A stretch of DNA of 64,000 nucleotides from Massilia aquatica (GCF_011682045.1 NZ_VVIW01000021.1:47729-111728); one strand, 5' to 3'. Shown: positions 1 through 9,218, counted from the first letter of the stretch. A program made the numbers and translations. Notes: generated by a model from the sequence alone, not told the origin.

Positions 1-755
1 GCCACCGCGCCGGCGACGGCTTCGAGCGAGAGTTGGCGTCCCTCGACGATGATCTTGAGCATCAGCACGCAAGCCACCAGCGAACCGAACAGCAATAAAG
101 CCGGCTTGTCGTCGCGTGTGACCGTGTGCGCCAGCAAGCCCAGGCCGGCCAGGTAGCCGGCGTAGGTCAGCACTTGGGCGATCTGCATGGTTTCCGGCGC
201 GCGCAGCGACTCGTAGAGCAGCGCCAGCCCGTGCCGCACTTGGCCGACATCGAAGGTCGGCACCAGCGGGCTGGTTTGCGACAGCGCCCACAGCGCCAGC
301 GCCGCCAGACCCAGGTTGGGCAAGGTGCCCGTGCGTAACCAGTGCGCGCGCAGGGCCACCAGGCGCGGCCCGCCCACGGCGTGGCCGTGCAACAGGGACG
401 CAAGCAGGCCGCCGGCCACGCTGCCGAAAATATTCAAGACCAGGTCGATGCGCGAGGCGTCCCGGCTGGGCAGGAATTGCTGGATCGCTTCCATCGACAG
501 GCTCAGCACGCCGCCAGCCACGGCGGCGGTCACCAGCGCCACGCCAAAGCGCGTGCTGCGCATCAGCCAGGCCACCATGAACAGGCCGAACGGCATGTAG
601 GCGAGCACGTTCTGGACCAGGTCGGCCTTTTCCACGCGCGCGGGGTTGGCGAACAGGAAGCTGAACAGGGGAGCGAGCGGCTCGCTCCAGCCGCTGAACG
701 GATACAGGCTGCCGTAGACGATCAGGACCAGGAAGACGAGGACCAGGCGACGCAT
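1..755 (-). CDS. VanZ-like membrane protein (3' end beyond window)
   Basis: Open minus-strand frame of 251 codons from the ATG at 755 to the window edge without a stop, so the C-terminus is missing. The translation begins MRRLVLVFLVLIVYGSLYPF and is strongly hydrophobic with several predicted membrane segments. The stretch around residues 40-100 (VQNVLAYMPFG, then SMEAIQQFLPSRDAS and DLVLNIFG) is the VanZ-like pattern of a PFG turn and an E-x-x-Q-x-F...R-x-x-D-x-x-x-N block. VanZ-like proteins are common in exosortase/polysaccharide loci, but their biochemical role there is unknown. It is the last gene of a minus-strand run starting at 6017. Confidence 0.8.
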   Translation of the reverse strand, partial: MRRLVLVFLVLIVYGSLYPFSGWSEPLAPLFSFLFANPARVEKADLVQNVLAYMPFGLFMVAWLMRSTRFGVALVTAAVAGGVLSLSMEAIQQFLPSRDASRIDLVLNIFGSVAGGLLASLLHGHAVGGPRLVALRAHWLRTGTLPNLGLAALALWALSQTSPLVPTFDVGQVRHGLALLYESLRAPETMQIAQVLTYAGYLAGLGLLAHTVTRDDKPALLLFGSLVACVLMLKIIVEGRQLSLEAVAGAV

Positions 756-811
756 CGGCAGGCCTCAGTCGGTGCCGGGACGGCGGCGCCAGCCCGGTTG
801 CAGCGTGCCCC

Positions 812-1438
812 TCATTGCGCCGGCTCGTCCCATTTGCCGGCCGCGACCAGCTTGTTCTTGAGTCCCGGCAAAGGAAAGCCCAGCGCGTAGGCCTTTTTCG
901 CGTGCAAGAGCGACTTGGCGTACTCTTTTTTCTTGAGGTAGGCGAGCCCGGCGTTGTAATTAATGGTCGGGTCTTCCGGCGCCATCTCGACAGCGGTGGC
1001 GAACATGCCGACCGCGTCGTCGGTCTTGCCGAGCGCCAGCAGATAGGTGCCGTAGGTGGCGCGCACGGCAGCGTCATCCGGCGCGAAGCGGATCGCGCGG
1101 TTGAAATAGCATTCCACCGGCCACTTGGTCGCCGGCACTTTGACCTGTTTGTCGCGCAAGGCGACCATGGCCAGGGTGGCCAGCGCACGCGGGTGGTTGG
1201 GAATGGCGCGCAGGGTGTAGTCGAGGTCGCCGCCAAGATAGCTGGTGTTGCCCTTGATGCCGGCTTCGACCTCGGGCGTGAAGTGCGCGTTCTCGACGAT
1301 TTCCAGGTTGACTTCGCCGCGCTTGCGGTAGTCGAGCGGACCGTAGTGATTCTTCAGTTCGCCGCAATAGTTGACGGCGTGGGCGCCGGTCGAGGTCAGC
1401 AGCACGGCGCCGGCTAACAGGTAAGGCAATAGTTTCAT
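812..1438 (-). CDS. secreted TPR-repeat protein
   Basis: 208 residues. The ATG at 1438 is chosen because it has an AAGAGGA ribosome site 6-7 bases upstream and gives a clean signal peptide (MKLLPYLLAGAVLLTSTGAHA). A start further upstream would overlap the hydrolase gene. The mature part holds about three tetratricopeptide-like helices (residues ~75-190), including AAVRATYGTYLLALGKTDDA and PTINYNAGLAYLKKKEYAKS. It is probably a periplasmic scaffold protein of the polysaccharide locus. No enzyme motif is seen, and the substrate or partner is unknown. Confidence 0.8.
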   Translation of the reverse strand: MKLLPYLLAGAVLLTSTGAHAVNYCGELKNHYGPLDYRKRGEVNLEIVENAHFTPEVEAGIKGNTSYLGGDLDYTLRAIPNHPRALATLAMVALRDKQVKVPATKWPVECYFNRAIRFAPDDAAVRATYGTYLLALGKTDDAVGMFATAVEMAPEDPTINYNAGLAYLKKKEYAKSLLHAKKAYALGFPLPGLKNKLVAAGKWDEPAQ

Positions 1439-1472
1439 CAATATCCTCTTATATGGCATGAAGGCGGCGCGC

Positions 1473-3260
1473 TTACCACGAGCGCAGCCAGTCGCCGGTC
1501 CAGTGCAGCACCTGGTCTTTCCACACGCGGCGCGAAAATGTGTGGTCCGCTTCAACTAATGTCTGGCGCGACACCTGCGGCCCGGCCAGCAAGCCTTGCC
1601 ACTGCGCCGATCCGGCGGCGGTGTCGAGAAACTCCTGGGCGGTCAGGTCGGCGCCGCTGATGATCAACAGCACCTTGCCGCGAAAGCGCGCCAGCCCGGC
1701 CTGCATGCGCTCGGGCAGCGACGCCGGCGCGGCGGCCGCTCCGGACGACACACCGCCCTTGCCCTTGCCGAACGCGGCGCCGGCGATGCGCAAAAACGAG
1801 CCGGCGGCCGCGCCCACATTCAATTGTCCGCGCAGGATCTTTTTCCACAGTTCGGGGTCAAACAATCGGGCGCGGTAATAGTGCTTGATGGTGGCCTTGG
1901 CGTGGCCGCCGCTGGTGCGCACCCACGGGTTGAGCAGCACCAGCCCGGTGACGCGGGCATCGTCGGCGGCGTAGAAAATCGCGGCCGAGGCGCCGTCGCA
2001 CAAGCCCCAGATGACCACTTCTTCCACGCCGGGCACGGCCTTGAACAAGTTGTCGACGGCGGCGCGCAGGTCCTCGCCCACCACCTCGAAGTCGCGCATG
2101 GCGCCGTGGCTGTCGCCCATGCCGCGGTAGTCGAAGCGCAGCGCGGCGATGCCTTGCGCGGCCAGGCCGCGCGCAAGGGTGGTGAACTGGCGGTGGCTGC
2201 CGACCCGGTACTGCGGGCCGCCGACCACGATCAGCACGGCGCGCCTGGCCGCTTGCGCAGGCACGCTGAGAATGCCGAACAGGGCTTCGCCGCCGCAACT
2301 AAAACCCAGCACGTCTTCGCGGTAGCCGGGGAGCGCCGCCAGCGGGCCAGCGGGGCGCGCACGGTGTGCCTGCGGCATGCCGCCGTCGGCCGCCACCACC
2401 GGCGGCGCACCGTCGAACAGGGCCGACGTGGCCGCCAGCAGCGCGGGCGACTCGGCGATTTCCTGGGTCGACCAGAATGGCGTGCAGCTCACTTGTTGCA
2501 GATGCAGGTCGACCCCGGCCTCGCGCCAGGCGTCGGCCAGGCGCGTCACGGCCGGCGGGAGCGGACGCTCGGCCGAGGCCGAGGTTTCCAGCCAGTGCAC
2601 CGGGCAGCCCAGCGGCGCCAGCTTGCCCGCGTCCTTGCTGTCGATGGCGGCGGCCAGGGCCGGGGCGATTTCGTAGCCGGCCACTTCCAGCATCTGGCCG
2701 CCGAGCAGGGTGGCGCGCAAGGCGCTGGTGCCGCCGCTTTTAGCGGCCGCCTTGCCGTCGCCGCCCTCGGCCAGCATGGCATTGGCGGTGAGCAAGCGCA
2801 AGAATTGGGTGAGGAAAGTGGTGCCGTTCTGTACCGGCTGCCACAGCACCAGCCGGGCAATAGGATGGCGCGCCTGGTGCGCGTAGTCCAGCGCCAGCAA
2901 GGCGCCCAGGCGCAGGCCCCACAGGGTCAGCGGCGCGTCCAGGCGCGCCGACAGCCAGGCGCAGCCGGCGGCCAGGTCGTCTTTCCAGATTTCCCAGCGG
3001 GCTTCGGCAAACTCGCCGCTGCTGTCGCCGCTGCCGTACAGGTCGAGCTGGAGCACGCCGTAGCCCTGCTGCGCCAGCGCGCGCGCCTGCAGGGCGGCCA
3101 TGCGGCGCGCCTTGTTCATTTCGTCGCCGAAAGGATGGACGTACAGGATCGCGCCACGGCAGTGCGCGCCGGCGGGCGGGTGGAACAGGCAGAAACGTTG
3201 TCCCAAGTCCGTCTGGAGAAAGAAGGGCTCGGCCCCCGGCGGCTTGGGAGGGGCAGTCAT
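1473..3260 (-). CDS. fused exosortase A-associated alpha/beta hydrolases (type 2 + type 1)
   Basis: 595 residues with two alpha/beta-hydrolase halves in one frame. Residues ~10-290 resemble the exosortase A hydrolase 2 family (YVHPFGDEMNKARR, LDLYGSGDS, LWGLRLGA). Residues ~310-595 resemble exosortase A hydrolase 1 (VVGGPQYRVGSHRQF, RFDYRGMGDS, WGLCDGASAA). In the second half the nucleophile position is Cys-Asp (GLCDGAS) rather than the usual Gly-x-Ser-x-Gly; in the first half it is GLRLG, with Arg where Ser is expected. These families accompany an acyl-CoA ligase, decarboxylase and ACP in XrtA loci, possibly releasing or transferring acyl groups (inference). The 3' neighbour starts 35 bases on; the 5' end shares a base with the ACP stop. 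I know the two halves as separate adjacent genes, so the fusion is notable. Confidence 0.85.
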   Translation of the reverse strand: MTAPPKPPGAEPFFLQTDLGQRFCLFHPPAGAHCRGAILYVHPFGDEMNKARRMAALQARALAQQGYGVLQLDLYGSGDSSGEFAEARWEIWKDDLAAGCAWLSARLDAPLTLWGLRLGALLALDYAHQARHPIARLVLWQPVQNGTTFLTQFLRLLTANAMLAEGGDGKAAAKSGGTSALRATLLGGQMLEVAGYEIAPALAAAIDSKDAGKLAPLGCPVHWLETSASAERPLPPAVTRLADAWREAGVDLHLQQVSCTPFWSTQEIAESPALLAATSALFDGAPPVVAADGGMPQAHRARPAGPLAALPGYREDVLGFSCGGEALFGILSVPAQAARRAVLIVVGGPQYRVGSHRQFTTLARGLAAQGIAALRFDYRGMGDSHGAMRDFEVVGEDLRAAVDNLFKAVPGVEEVVIWGLCDGASAAIFYAADDARVTGLVLLNPWVRTSGGHAKATIKHYYRARLFDPELWKKILRGQLNVGAAAGSFLRIAGAAFGKGKGGVSSGAAAAPASLPERMQAGLARFRGKVLLIISGADLTAQEFLDTAAGSAQWQGLLAGPQVSRQTLVEADHTFSRRVWKDQVLHWTGDWLRSW

Positions 3261-3505
3261 CAGGCCAGTTTTTGCTTGACGAAGGCGTTCAGGCTGCCCA
3301 GCGTTTCGAAGGTGCTGGCGCTGATTTCGTCGTCGTCGATGGTGATGCCGAAGTGTTCTTCGAGCGCGGCCATCAGGTTCACCACCGCCATCGAGTCGAG
3401 CTCGGGGATGCTGCCCAGCAGGGCCGATTGTTCGTTCAGTTCCTTGCCGGCATCGCCCAGGCTGAGCACGTCGGTGAGGATGGTTTTGATGTCTTCGAGA
3501 TACAT
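3260..3505 (-). CDS. acyl carrier protein, exosortase A locus
   Basis: 81 residues starting MYLEDIKTILTDVL. The start at 3505 has AGGA five bases upstream. An upstream in-frame ATG at 3574 would add an atypical extension. The phosphopantetheine attachment serine lies in ELDSMAVV (residue ~41), followed by the acidic helix EEHFGITIDDDEI typical of ACPs. It should carry an acyl or aminoacyl group as a thioester in the cytoplasm. The acyl-CoA ligase at 6272, the decarboxylase at 7879 and the adjacent hydrolases are its likely partners, as in other XrtA loci. Confidence 0.9.
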   Translation of the reverse strand: MYLEDIKTILTDVLSLGDAGKELNEQSALLGSIPELDSMAVVNLMAALEEHFGITIDDDEISASTFETLGSLNAFVKQKLA

Positions 3506-3627
3506 GGAAATCCTAGATGGAAATGCGTGGGAATTTGTTGGTGGTATTTTTTCTCCGGCGGGAGATCGCGACATGGTACACGGCGCCCGGACAAACAGTC
3601 CAGAGCGCTACCGTGCATGCGCGCGCC

Positions 3628-4674
3628 TCACACCGTGTCGCCATTACGCCGCAAATTTTGCATCATGCGCAGCATGTAACGGAACTGGCCGCGGTCCCAC
3701 GGCGTGAATCGGGGCAATTGAAACAGGTCGCCGCCCGGCCGCGCCGCGCCCCACGAGGTCGACACCGCCGCCTCGAACCCCAGTTCCCTGACGATCGCCA
3801 CATGCTCGGCCAGGTAATCCTGCCCCGGCTTGCCGTTCGGGTAAGCGAACAGGCTCACCGGCGCGCCGATGATCGCTTCCAGCGCGGCTTTGCCATCGGC
3901 AATTTCCTGGCGCGCCGCGGCCGCTTCCATGCGCGCCACGATCGGATGATGAACCGTATGCGCGCCAATGCCCATCCCGGCCTGATGCAGCTGGCGCACC
4001 TGCGCCGAGGTCATCATCAGGTCGCTTGGCAACGCCACCGGCACCAGCGCGCACAGCGCCGCCACCTGGCGCAGGCGTTCGTCGAGCGGCAAATACTTGA
4101 GCGCGCCGAGCAGGGTCGAAATGGCCGCCTGCCGCTGCGCCACCGAGCTCAGTTCGAACTCGCCCTGCCCGGCCGGGCGCAGGTCGATCCGCTCCGGCGC
4201 CCGGCGGATCAGCTCGATCACCGTGTCGTTCCACATGCGCCCGCCGTCCAGGAAACCGCTGGCGATGAAAAACGTTGCATGCACCCCATGCCGCTGCAGG
4301 ATCGGCAGCGCGATGGTGGCGTTATCGGCATAGCCATCGTCAAAGGTGATGCAGGCCGCGCGCGGCGGCAGCTTGCCGGCCTTTAAGCCGCGCACACCCT
4401 CGGCCAGCGAGATGATGTTGAAGCACTGTTTCAGCTGGGTCAGCTGGGCGTCGAAACGGCGCGCATCGACCTCGTCCGGAAAAATCGCATCCTGCTGCGC
4501 CAGCACGCGGTGGAAAATCAGGATTGACAGGCGCTGGCGCGCACTGCCCATGAAGCCCAGGTGGCGCATGGCGCGGCTGGCCATGCCGGCCCAGGCCGGT
4601 CCTGCCGGCGCGGAATCGAAGCTGTCGGTGCGCGTGAGCGGCATGGCATGTTCTTTCGTGGTGAAACGGGTCAT
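3628..4674 (-). CDS. polysaccharide deacetylase family protein (NodB-like)
   Basis: 348 residues. The ATG at 4674 overlaps the stop of the upstream ligase-like gene (ATGA, 4671-4674), indicating translational coupling. NodB-fold motifs are visible: CITFDDGYADN (motif 1, catalytic Asp-Asp), GAHTVHHPIV (motif 2, metal-binding His pair) and LFAYPNGKPGQDY (motif 3). No signal peptide is evident, so it may act on a lipid-linked intermediate at the inner membrane. It would remove N- or O-acetyl groups from exopolysaccharide sugars. It is the first of two deacetylases in this locus; the one at 32292 is of the DUF3473 subtype. Confidence 0.9.
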   Translation of the reverse strand: MTRFTTKEHAMPLTRTDSFDSAPAGPAWAGMASRAMRHLGFMGSARQRLSILIFHRVLAQQDAIFPDEVDARRFDAQLTQLKQCFNIISLAEGVRGLKAGKLPPRAACITFDDGYADNATIALPILQRHGVHATFFIASGFLDGGRMWNDTVIELIRRAPERIDLRPAGQGEFELSSVAQRQAAISTLLGALKYLPLDERLRQVAALCALVPVALPSDLMMTSAQVRQLHQAGMGIGAHTVHHPIVARMEAAAARQEIADGKAALEAIIGAPVSLFAYPNGKPGQDYLAEHVAIVRELGFEAAVSTSWGAARPGGDLFQLPRFTPWDRGQFRYMLRMMQNLRRNGDTV

Positions 4675-6017
4675 GGGGCGCTCGCGCCGCGCGCCTGGGC
4701 TTGTGCCTGGGCATGGGCATGGGCGTCGATCTGGGCGGCGCGGGCAGCCTCGCGCGCGGCCGCCTTGGCCTCGGCGGCCTCGGCCGCCAGGGTTTTCTCG
4801 ATCAGGAAGCCGGTGCTCACCACCGCCGCCATCAGATAATACGGCACGTCGTAATACAGCAGGCTGAGGAAGGCGCCGCCCACGCCGAAGCCGAGCAGGC
4901 TGACCTGGATCATGCGGGCAAGGTCCCCCGCCCACGCCAGGTCCTCCCTTTTCGCCGTCGTGCGCACGATCCACGCCGCCTTGCGCCAGGTGAGGAAAGC
5001 CAGCACCAAATAGATGCCGAGCCCGATAAAGCCATGCTCGCCCAGCGCCTGGAAATAAATACTGTGGGCGGCGTGCACATCGTCCGGCACCGGCGCGTAC
5101 AGCTCGAAGGCGGTGCGGTTGTAAATCTCGAAGCCGCCGCCGAGCGGGCGGTCCTTGGCCATGTTGTAGGCCATGTACCAGGCATTGATGCGCCCCATGG
5201 CCGAACTGTCTTCCTTGTAGGTATTGATGGTCTCCATGCGCGAGGTCCACTTGTCGGGCATGAAGGTGATGGCAATCGGCACCATCAGCACCATCAAGGC
5301 GCCCAGCACCACCTTCTTGGGGCTTTTCAGCCACAGGAAGAACAGCATGGCGCCGATCCCCACCAGCGCGCCGCGCGAATAGGAACCGAGCGCGGCGAAG
5401 GCGCACAGGATGATCGAGGCCGCCATGGCCCGGCGCGCCCACTTGTTCTTGAGGATGGTATACAGGAAGCACATCACCGGAATGATGGTGATGAAGGCCA
5501 GCGCCACTTCGTTATTGCCCTCGATATAGCTGCCCTGCGGCCCCCACACAATGCTGCTGCCGCCGGTGGCCACGGTAAAGATGCCGCCCTTGACCCCGTA
5601 ATAGGCGAGCGAGCCGACCAGGGTCCAGATCAGCAGTTCGATCTGCCTGCGGGTCTTGATCAGCATGATGGTGGCAAAGGTCATCAGGAAGATCTTCGAG
5701 ACGCGGTTGAGCATCACCACCGATTCGTCCGGCCACATCGAAAAGATGGTGGTAATCCCCATCCACAGGCAGAACACCATGAGCGTGAGCACAATCGGCG
5801 TCATCGGCAGTTTCTTGGGGTCCCGCGTGACCAAGAGGCCGATCAGGGTCACGCCGGCGATGATCGCGGCGAACGGAAAGGAATAGGCGAAGCCCCAGCT
5901 GAGCCGGTGCGGGTTCATCACGCTGATCCATACCCACATCAGCACGCCGATATACGGGCGCTTGAGGATGAACGGCAGCGAGCCGAACACAACCAGCGTA
6001 ATGATTAAATCTCTCAT
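4671..6017 (-). CDS. O-antigen ligase/polymerase-like protein, exosortase A system
   Basis: 448 residues with about ten to eleven membrane segments and a large periplasmic loop between residues ~225 and 350, as in Wzy/WaaL proteins. The N-terminus (MRDLIITLVVFGSLPFILKR, then WVWISVMNPHRLSWGFAYSF) fits the XrtA-associated putative O-glycosylation ligase family. It probably polymerises or ligates the flipped repeat unit at the periplasmic face. The C-terminal tail is Ala/Gln-rich and low in complexity (HAQAQAQARGASAP). It starts the minus-strand run and faces the acyl-CoA ligase gene across a 254-base divergent promoter region. Confidence 0.9.
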   Translation of the reverse strand: MRDLIITLVVFGSLPFILKRPYIGVLMWVWISVMNPHRLSWGFAYSFPFAAIIAGVTLIGLLVTRDPKKLPMTPIVLTLMVFCLWMGITTIFSMWPDESVVMLNRVSKIFLMTFATIMLIKTRRQIELLIWTLVGSLAYYGVKGGIFTVATGGSSIVWGPQGSYIEGNNEVALAFITIIPVMCFLYTILKNKWARRAMAASIILCAFAALGSYSRGALVGIGAMLFFLWLKSPKKVVLGALMVLMVPIAITFMPDKWTSRMETINTYKEDSSAMGRINAWYMAYNMAKDRPLGGGFEIYNRTAFELYAPVPDDVHAAHSIYFQALGEHGFIGLGIYLVLAFLTWRKAAWIVRTTAKREDLAWAGDLARMIQVSLLGFGVGGAFLSLLYYDVPYYLMAAVVSTGFLIEKTLAAEAAEAKAAAREAARAAQIDAHAHAQAQAQARGASAP

Positions 6018-6271
6018 GAACGATCTGGCGCGGTCCGGTTAGGCTAAGCGCCCTTGGCAGCTTGCCGGATTCGCTTAAGTAATATGTAATTGATATTGTT
6101 CGTGTTCAAGTGGTAAGATTGTACTTGAACTTCTTCCAAATTTCGCTTGCACGGAGAAATTGATCTCCGCACAATTTGGCTAGCGTAACGCATGGCACAA
6201 TCCATGGCGCAAGTCGCCCCTATCCGCCCCGAACAGCAACGCTTTGGCTTCCAGCCGTACGCAAGGTTTCA
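6018..6271. promoter_or_regulatory. divergent promoter region with two inverted repeats
   Basis: 254 bases, more AT-rich than the flanking genes, separating the divergent units that start at 6017 (minus) and 6272 (plus). It holds a perfect 8-base inverted repeat, GTTCAAGT (6104-6111) and ACTTGAAC (6123-6130), with an 11-base spacer, which looks like an operator. It also holds a small hairpin CGGAGA/TCTCCG (6152-6169) in the leader of the plus-strand gene. No convincing -24/-12 promoter was found here. Confidence 0.5.
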
Positions 6272-7882
6272 ATGAGTGACTTGATCCACGACTTCATCTT
6301 CCGCTCTGCCGGCCGCTCCCCACAAGCGGAGGCGCTCGTTTATGGCGGCCGCCGTCTGGATTACGCAACACTTGCGGATTCCGTACGGCAAGTCTCGACA
6401 ACCGTGCTCGGCCTTGGACTGGGCCGGGGCGAGCGGCTTGCGGTGTATCTCGAGAAAAACATCGAGAATGTGGCCGCCATGTTCGGCGCCGCCGCCGCCG
6501 GCGGCGTGTTCGTGCCCGTCAATCCCCTGCTGAAACCCGAACAGGTGGCGTATATCCTGGCCGACTGCAATGTGCGCATCCTGGTCACCTCGGCCGACCG
6601 CCTGAAACTGCTGGCCGGCGCCCTCGATGCCTGCCCGGACCTGCACACCGTCATCGTCACCGGCAACATCGACAACGCGCCCGCCCTGGCCCGCATCAAG
6701 GTGTTGGGATGGGACGCCGCTTTGGAAGCAGCCGAAGCGGCCACCCCGGCGCGCAATATCGACACCGACATGGCGGCGATTTTGTACACCTCGGGCAGCA
6801 CCGGCAAGCCAAAAGGCGTGGTGCTATCCCACCGCAACATGGTGGCCGGCGCCAACAGCGTGGCCAGCTACCTCGGCAATACCCCGGCCGACCGCATCCT
6901 GGCCGTGCTGCCGCTGAGCTTCGACTATGGCCTGAGCCAGCTGACCACGGCGTTTTCGGTCGGCGCCACCGCCGTGCTGATCAACCACCTGCTGGCGCGC
7001 GATATTCTCAAGGCGGTGCAAGCCGAACGCATCACCGGCCTGGCGGCGGTGCCGCCGCTGTGGATCCAGATCGCGCCCCTGCCGTGGCCGGCCGACTGCA
7101 CCCTGCGCTACCTCACCAATTCCGGCGGCGCCATGCAGCGCCCCACGCTCGACGCGCTGCGCCAAGCGCTGCCGAACGCGCAGCCATTCCTGATGTACGG
7201 CCTGACCGAAGCCTTCCGCAGCACCTACCTGCCGCCGGCCGAACTCGAGCGCCGTCCCGACTCGATGGGCAAGGCGATCCCGAACGCCGAAGTGATGGTA
7301 TTGCGAGCCGACGGCAGCGAATGCGACCCCGGCGAAGCCGGAGAACTGGTGCACCGAGGCGCGCTGGTCTCGCTCGGCTACTGGAACGACCGCGCCAAGA
7401 CCGCCGAGCGCTTCAAGCCGGTGGTCTCCGTGCATCACGGCCTGACCCTGACCGAAATGGCGGTATGGTCGGGCGACACCGTGCGCAAGGATGAAGAAGG
7501 CTTCCTGTACTTCATCAGCCGCAACGATGAAATGATCAAGACCTCCGGCTACCGGGTCAGCCCCTCGGAAGTGGAAGAAGTGGTCTATGCGCGCGAGGGC
7601 GTAGCCGAAGCGGCCGCCATCGGCCTGGCCCACCCGACCCTGGGCCAGGCCATCGTCGTCATCGCCCACCCGAAGGAAGGCAGCGGCCTCACCGCCGACA
7701 GCCTGCTGGCCGCCTGCAAGCCGCACCTGCCGGCCTACATGCTGCCGGCGCGCGTGATCATCGCGCCCGAGAGCCTGCCGCGCAATCCGAACGGCAAAAT
7801 CGACCGCAAACTCTTGAGCGTACAAATGGAACAGCTGTTCATGCAAGCACCGACCGAAGCCAACCCGAAGGCCGCACAATGA
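6272..7882 (+). CDS. acyl-CoA ligase (AMP-forming), exosortase A system-associated
   Basis: 536 residues. The ATG at 6272 (MSDLIHDFIFRSAGRSPQAE) has AAGG upstream and matches the usual N-terminus of the family. A longer reading from 6176 adds 32 unlikely residues. The ANL adenylation signature YTSGSTGKPKG lies at residues 172-182, YGLTEAFRSTY supplies the A5 motif, and the C-terminal catalytic lysine is in NPNGKIDRK. It should activate a carboxylic acid as an adenylate and load it on CoA or on the ACP at 3260. First gene of a plus-strand run of five; its stop overlaps the next start (ATGA). Confidence 0.9.
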   Translation: MSDLIHDFIFRSAGRSPQAEALVYGGRRLDYATLADSVRQVSTTVLGLGLGRGERLAVYLEKNIENVAAMFGAAAAGGVFVPVNPLLKPEQVAYILADCNVRILVTSADRLKLLAGALDACPDLHTVIVTGNIDNAPALARIKVLGWDAALEAAEAATPARNIDTDMAAILYTSGSTGKPKGVVLSHRNMVAGANSVASYLGNTPADRILAVLPLSFDYGLSQLTTAFSVGATAVLINHLLARDILKAVQAERITGLAAVPPLWIQIAPLPWPADCTLRYLTNSGGAMQRPTLDALRQALPNAQPFLMYGLTEAFRSTYLPPAELERRPDSMGKAIPNAEVMVLRADGSECDPGEAGELVHRGALVSLGYWNDRAKTAERFKPVVSVHHGLTLTEMAVWSGDTVRKDEEGFLYFISRNDEMIKTSGYRVSPSEVEEVVYAREGVAEAAAIGLAHPTLGQAIVVIAHPKEGSGLTADSLLAACKPHLPAYMLPARVIIAPESLPRNPNGKIDRKLLSVQMEQLFMQAPTEANPKAAQ

Positions 7883-9114
7883 GCGCCCCCCGTCCGCAAC
7901 ACGCGCCGCTGGCGCAATTCGAGGTCGAGGGCGATTGCCTGCAGATCGGCGGCATGCCGCTCACGCGCCTGGCCGAACGGGTCGGGCGCACGCCCTTCTA
8001 CGCCTACGACCGCGCCAAGCTGACCGAAAGGGTCGAACTGCTGCGCCGCCACCTGCCGCCCGAGATCCATCTGCACTACGCCATGAAAGCCAATCCGATG
8101 CCGGCCGTGGTCCAGCACATGGCCACCCTGGTCGACGGCATCGACATCGCTTCCGGCGGCGAACAGCGCGTCGCCCTCGACACGCCCATGGCGCCGCACC
8201 TGGTCAGCTTTGCCGGCCCCGGAAAGAGCGACACCGACCTTTCTTGCGCGATCGCCGCCGGCGTCACCCTGAACATGGAGTCCGAAGCGGAGATGGAGCG
8301 CATCGCCGTCATCGGCGCTCGCCTGGGCCTCACGCCGCGCGTGGCGGTGCGGGTCAATCCCGACTTCGAACTGAAGTCGTCCGGCATGAAAATGGGGGGC
8401 GGGCCGAAACAGTTCGGCGTTGACGCCGAGCGCGTGCCCGCCATGCTGGGCCGCATTGGCGAACTGGGACTCGACTTCCAGGGTTTTCATATCTACAGCG
8501 GCTCGCAAAACCTGAAAGCGGCATCGATCCAGGACGCCCACGAAAAAACCTTCGCGCTGGCGATCCGCCTGGCCGCGCACTGGCCCGGTCCCCTGCGCAC
8601 GCTCAACATCGGCGGCGGCTTCGGCATTCCCTACTTCCCCGGCGAAGAACGGCTCGACCTGGCCGCCGTGGGCGAGAACCTCAAGCGCATCCTGCCCGAT
8701 GTGCGGCGCGCGCTGCCCGACACCGAGATCGTGATCGAACTGGGACGCTACCTGGTGGCCGAAGCCGGCATTTACGTCAGCCGCGTGATCGAGCGCAAGG
8801 AGTCGCGCGGCCAGGTCTACCTGGTTACCGACGGCGGCCTGCATCATCACCTGGCGGCGTCCGGCAACTTCGGCCAGGTGATCCGCAAGAACTACCCGGT
8901 CGCCATCGGCAACCGCATGAACGCCGACGAGCGCGAGACGGTGTCCGTGGTCGGCCCGCTGTGCACCCCGCTCGACCTGCTGGCCGACCAGATGGCGCTC
9001 GCCAAAGCCGAGGTGGGCGACCTGGTGGTGGTGTTCCAGTCGGGCGCCTACGGCCTGTCGGCCAGCCCGGTCGCGTTCCTCAGCCATCCCGTGGCGCTGG
9101 AAGTGCTGGTCTGA
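7879..9114 (+). CDS. PLP-dependent decarboxylase, exosortase A system-associated
   Basis: 411 residues, fold type III (LysA/ornithine-decarboxylase-like). The PLP lysine is in HYAMKANPMP (Lys70), the phosphate-binding glycines are in LNIGGGFGIPYF, and the C-terminal active-site cysteine is in VGPLCTPLD. This matches the XrtA-associated decarboxylase family, which resembles diaminopimelate decarboxylase but lies in polysaccharide loci. It probably makes an amine or amino-acid-derived building block that is carried or activated by the neighbouring ligase and ACP (inference). Translationally coupled to the ligase by a 4-base overlap. Confidence 0.9.
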   Translation: MSAPRPQHAPLAQFEVEGDCLQIGGMPLTRLAERVGRTPFYAYDRAKLTERVELLRRHLPPEIHLHYAMKANPMPAVVQHMATLVDGIDIASGGEQRVALDTPMAPHLVSFAGPGKSDTDLSCAIAAGVTLNMESEAEMERIAVIGARLGLTPRVAVRVNPDFELKSSGMKMGGGPKQFGVDAERVPAMLGRIGELGLDFQGFHIYSGSQNLKAASIQDAHEKTFALAIRLAAHWPGPLRTLNIGGGFGIPYFPGEERLDLAAVGENLKRILPDVRRALPDTEIVIELGRYLVAEAGIYVSRVIERKESRGQVYLVTDGGLHHHLAASGNFGQVIRKNYPVAIGNRMNADERETVSVVGPLCTPLDLLADQMALAKAEVGDLVVVFQSGAYGLSASPVAFLSHPVALEVLV

Positions 9115-9188
9115 TGCCATAATCCGCACTCGATCCGTAATCAACCATTAACGCCACCACCAACACCAACGCAAGCGCGAGGACAGTA

Positions 9189-9218
9189 ATGAACCAATTT
9201 TCCGGGAAGCCGCAGTGA
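9189..9218 (+). CDS. possible 9-codon leader peptide
   Basis: A short frame (MNQFSGKPQ) with a good GAGGA site five bases before its ATG. Its TGA stop (9216-9218) overlaps the GTG start of the amidotransferase at 9215. This arrangement suggests translational coupling rather than chance, but there is no independent support that it is translated. Confidence 0.3.
   Translation: MNQFSGKPQ

Noticed and set aside
1596..3707. Very long plus-strand frame antisense to the hydrolase and ACP genes
   Set aside because: Codon composition is that of a high-GC antisense shadow. The minus strand carries two coherent proteins with motifs.
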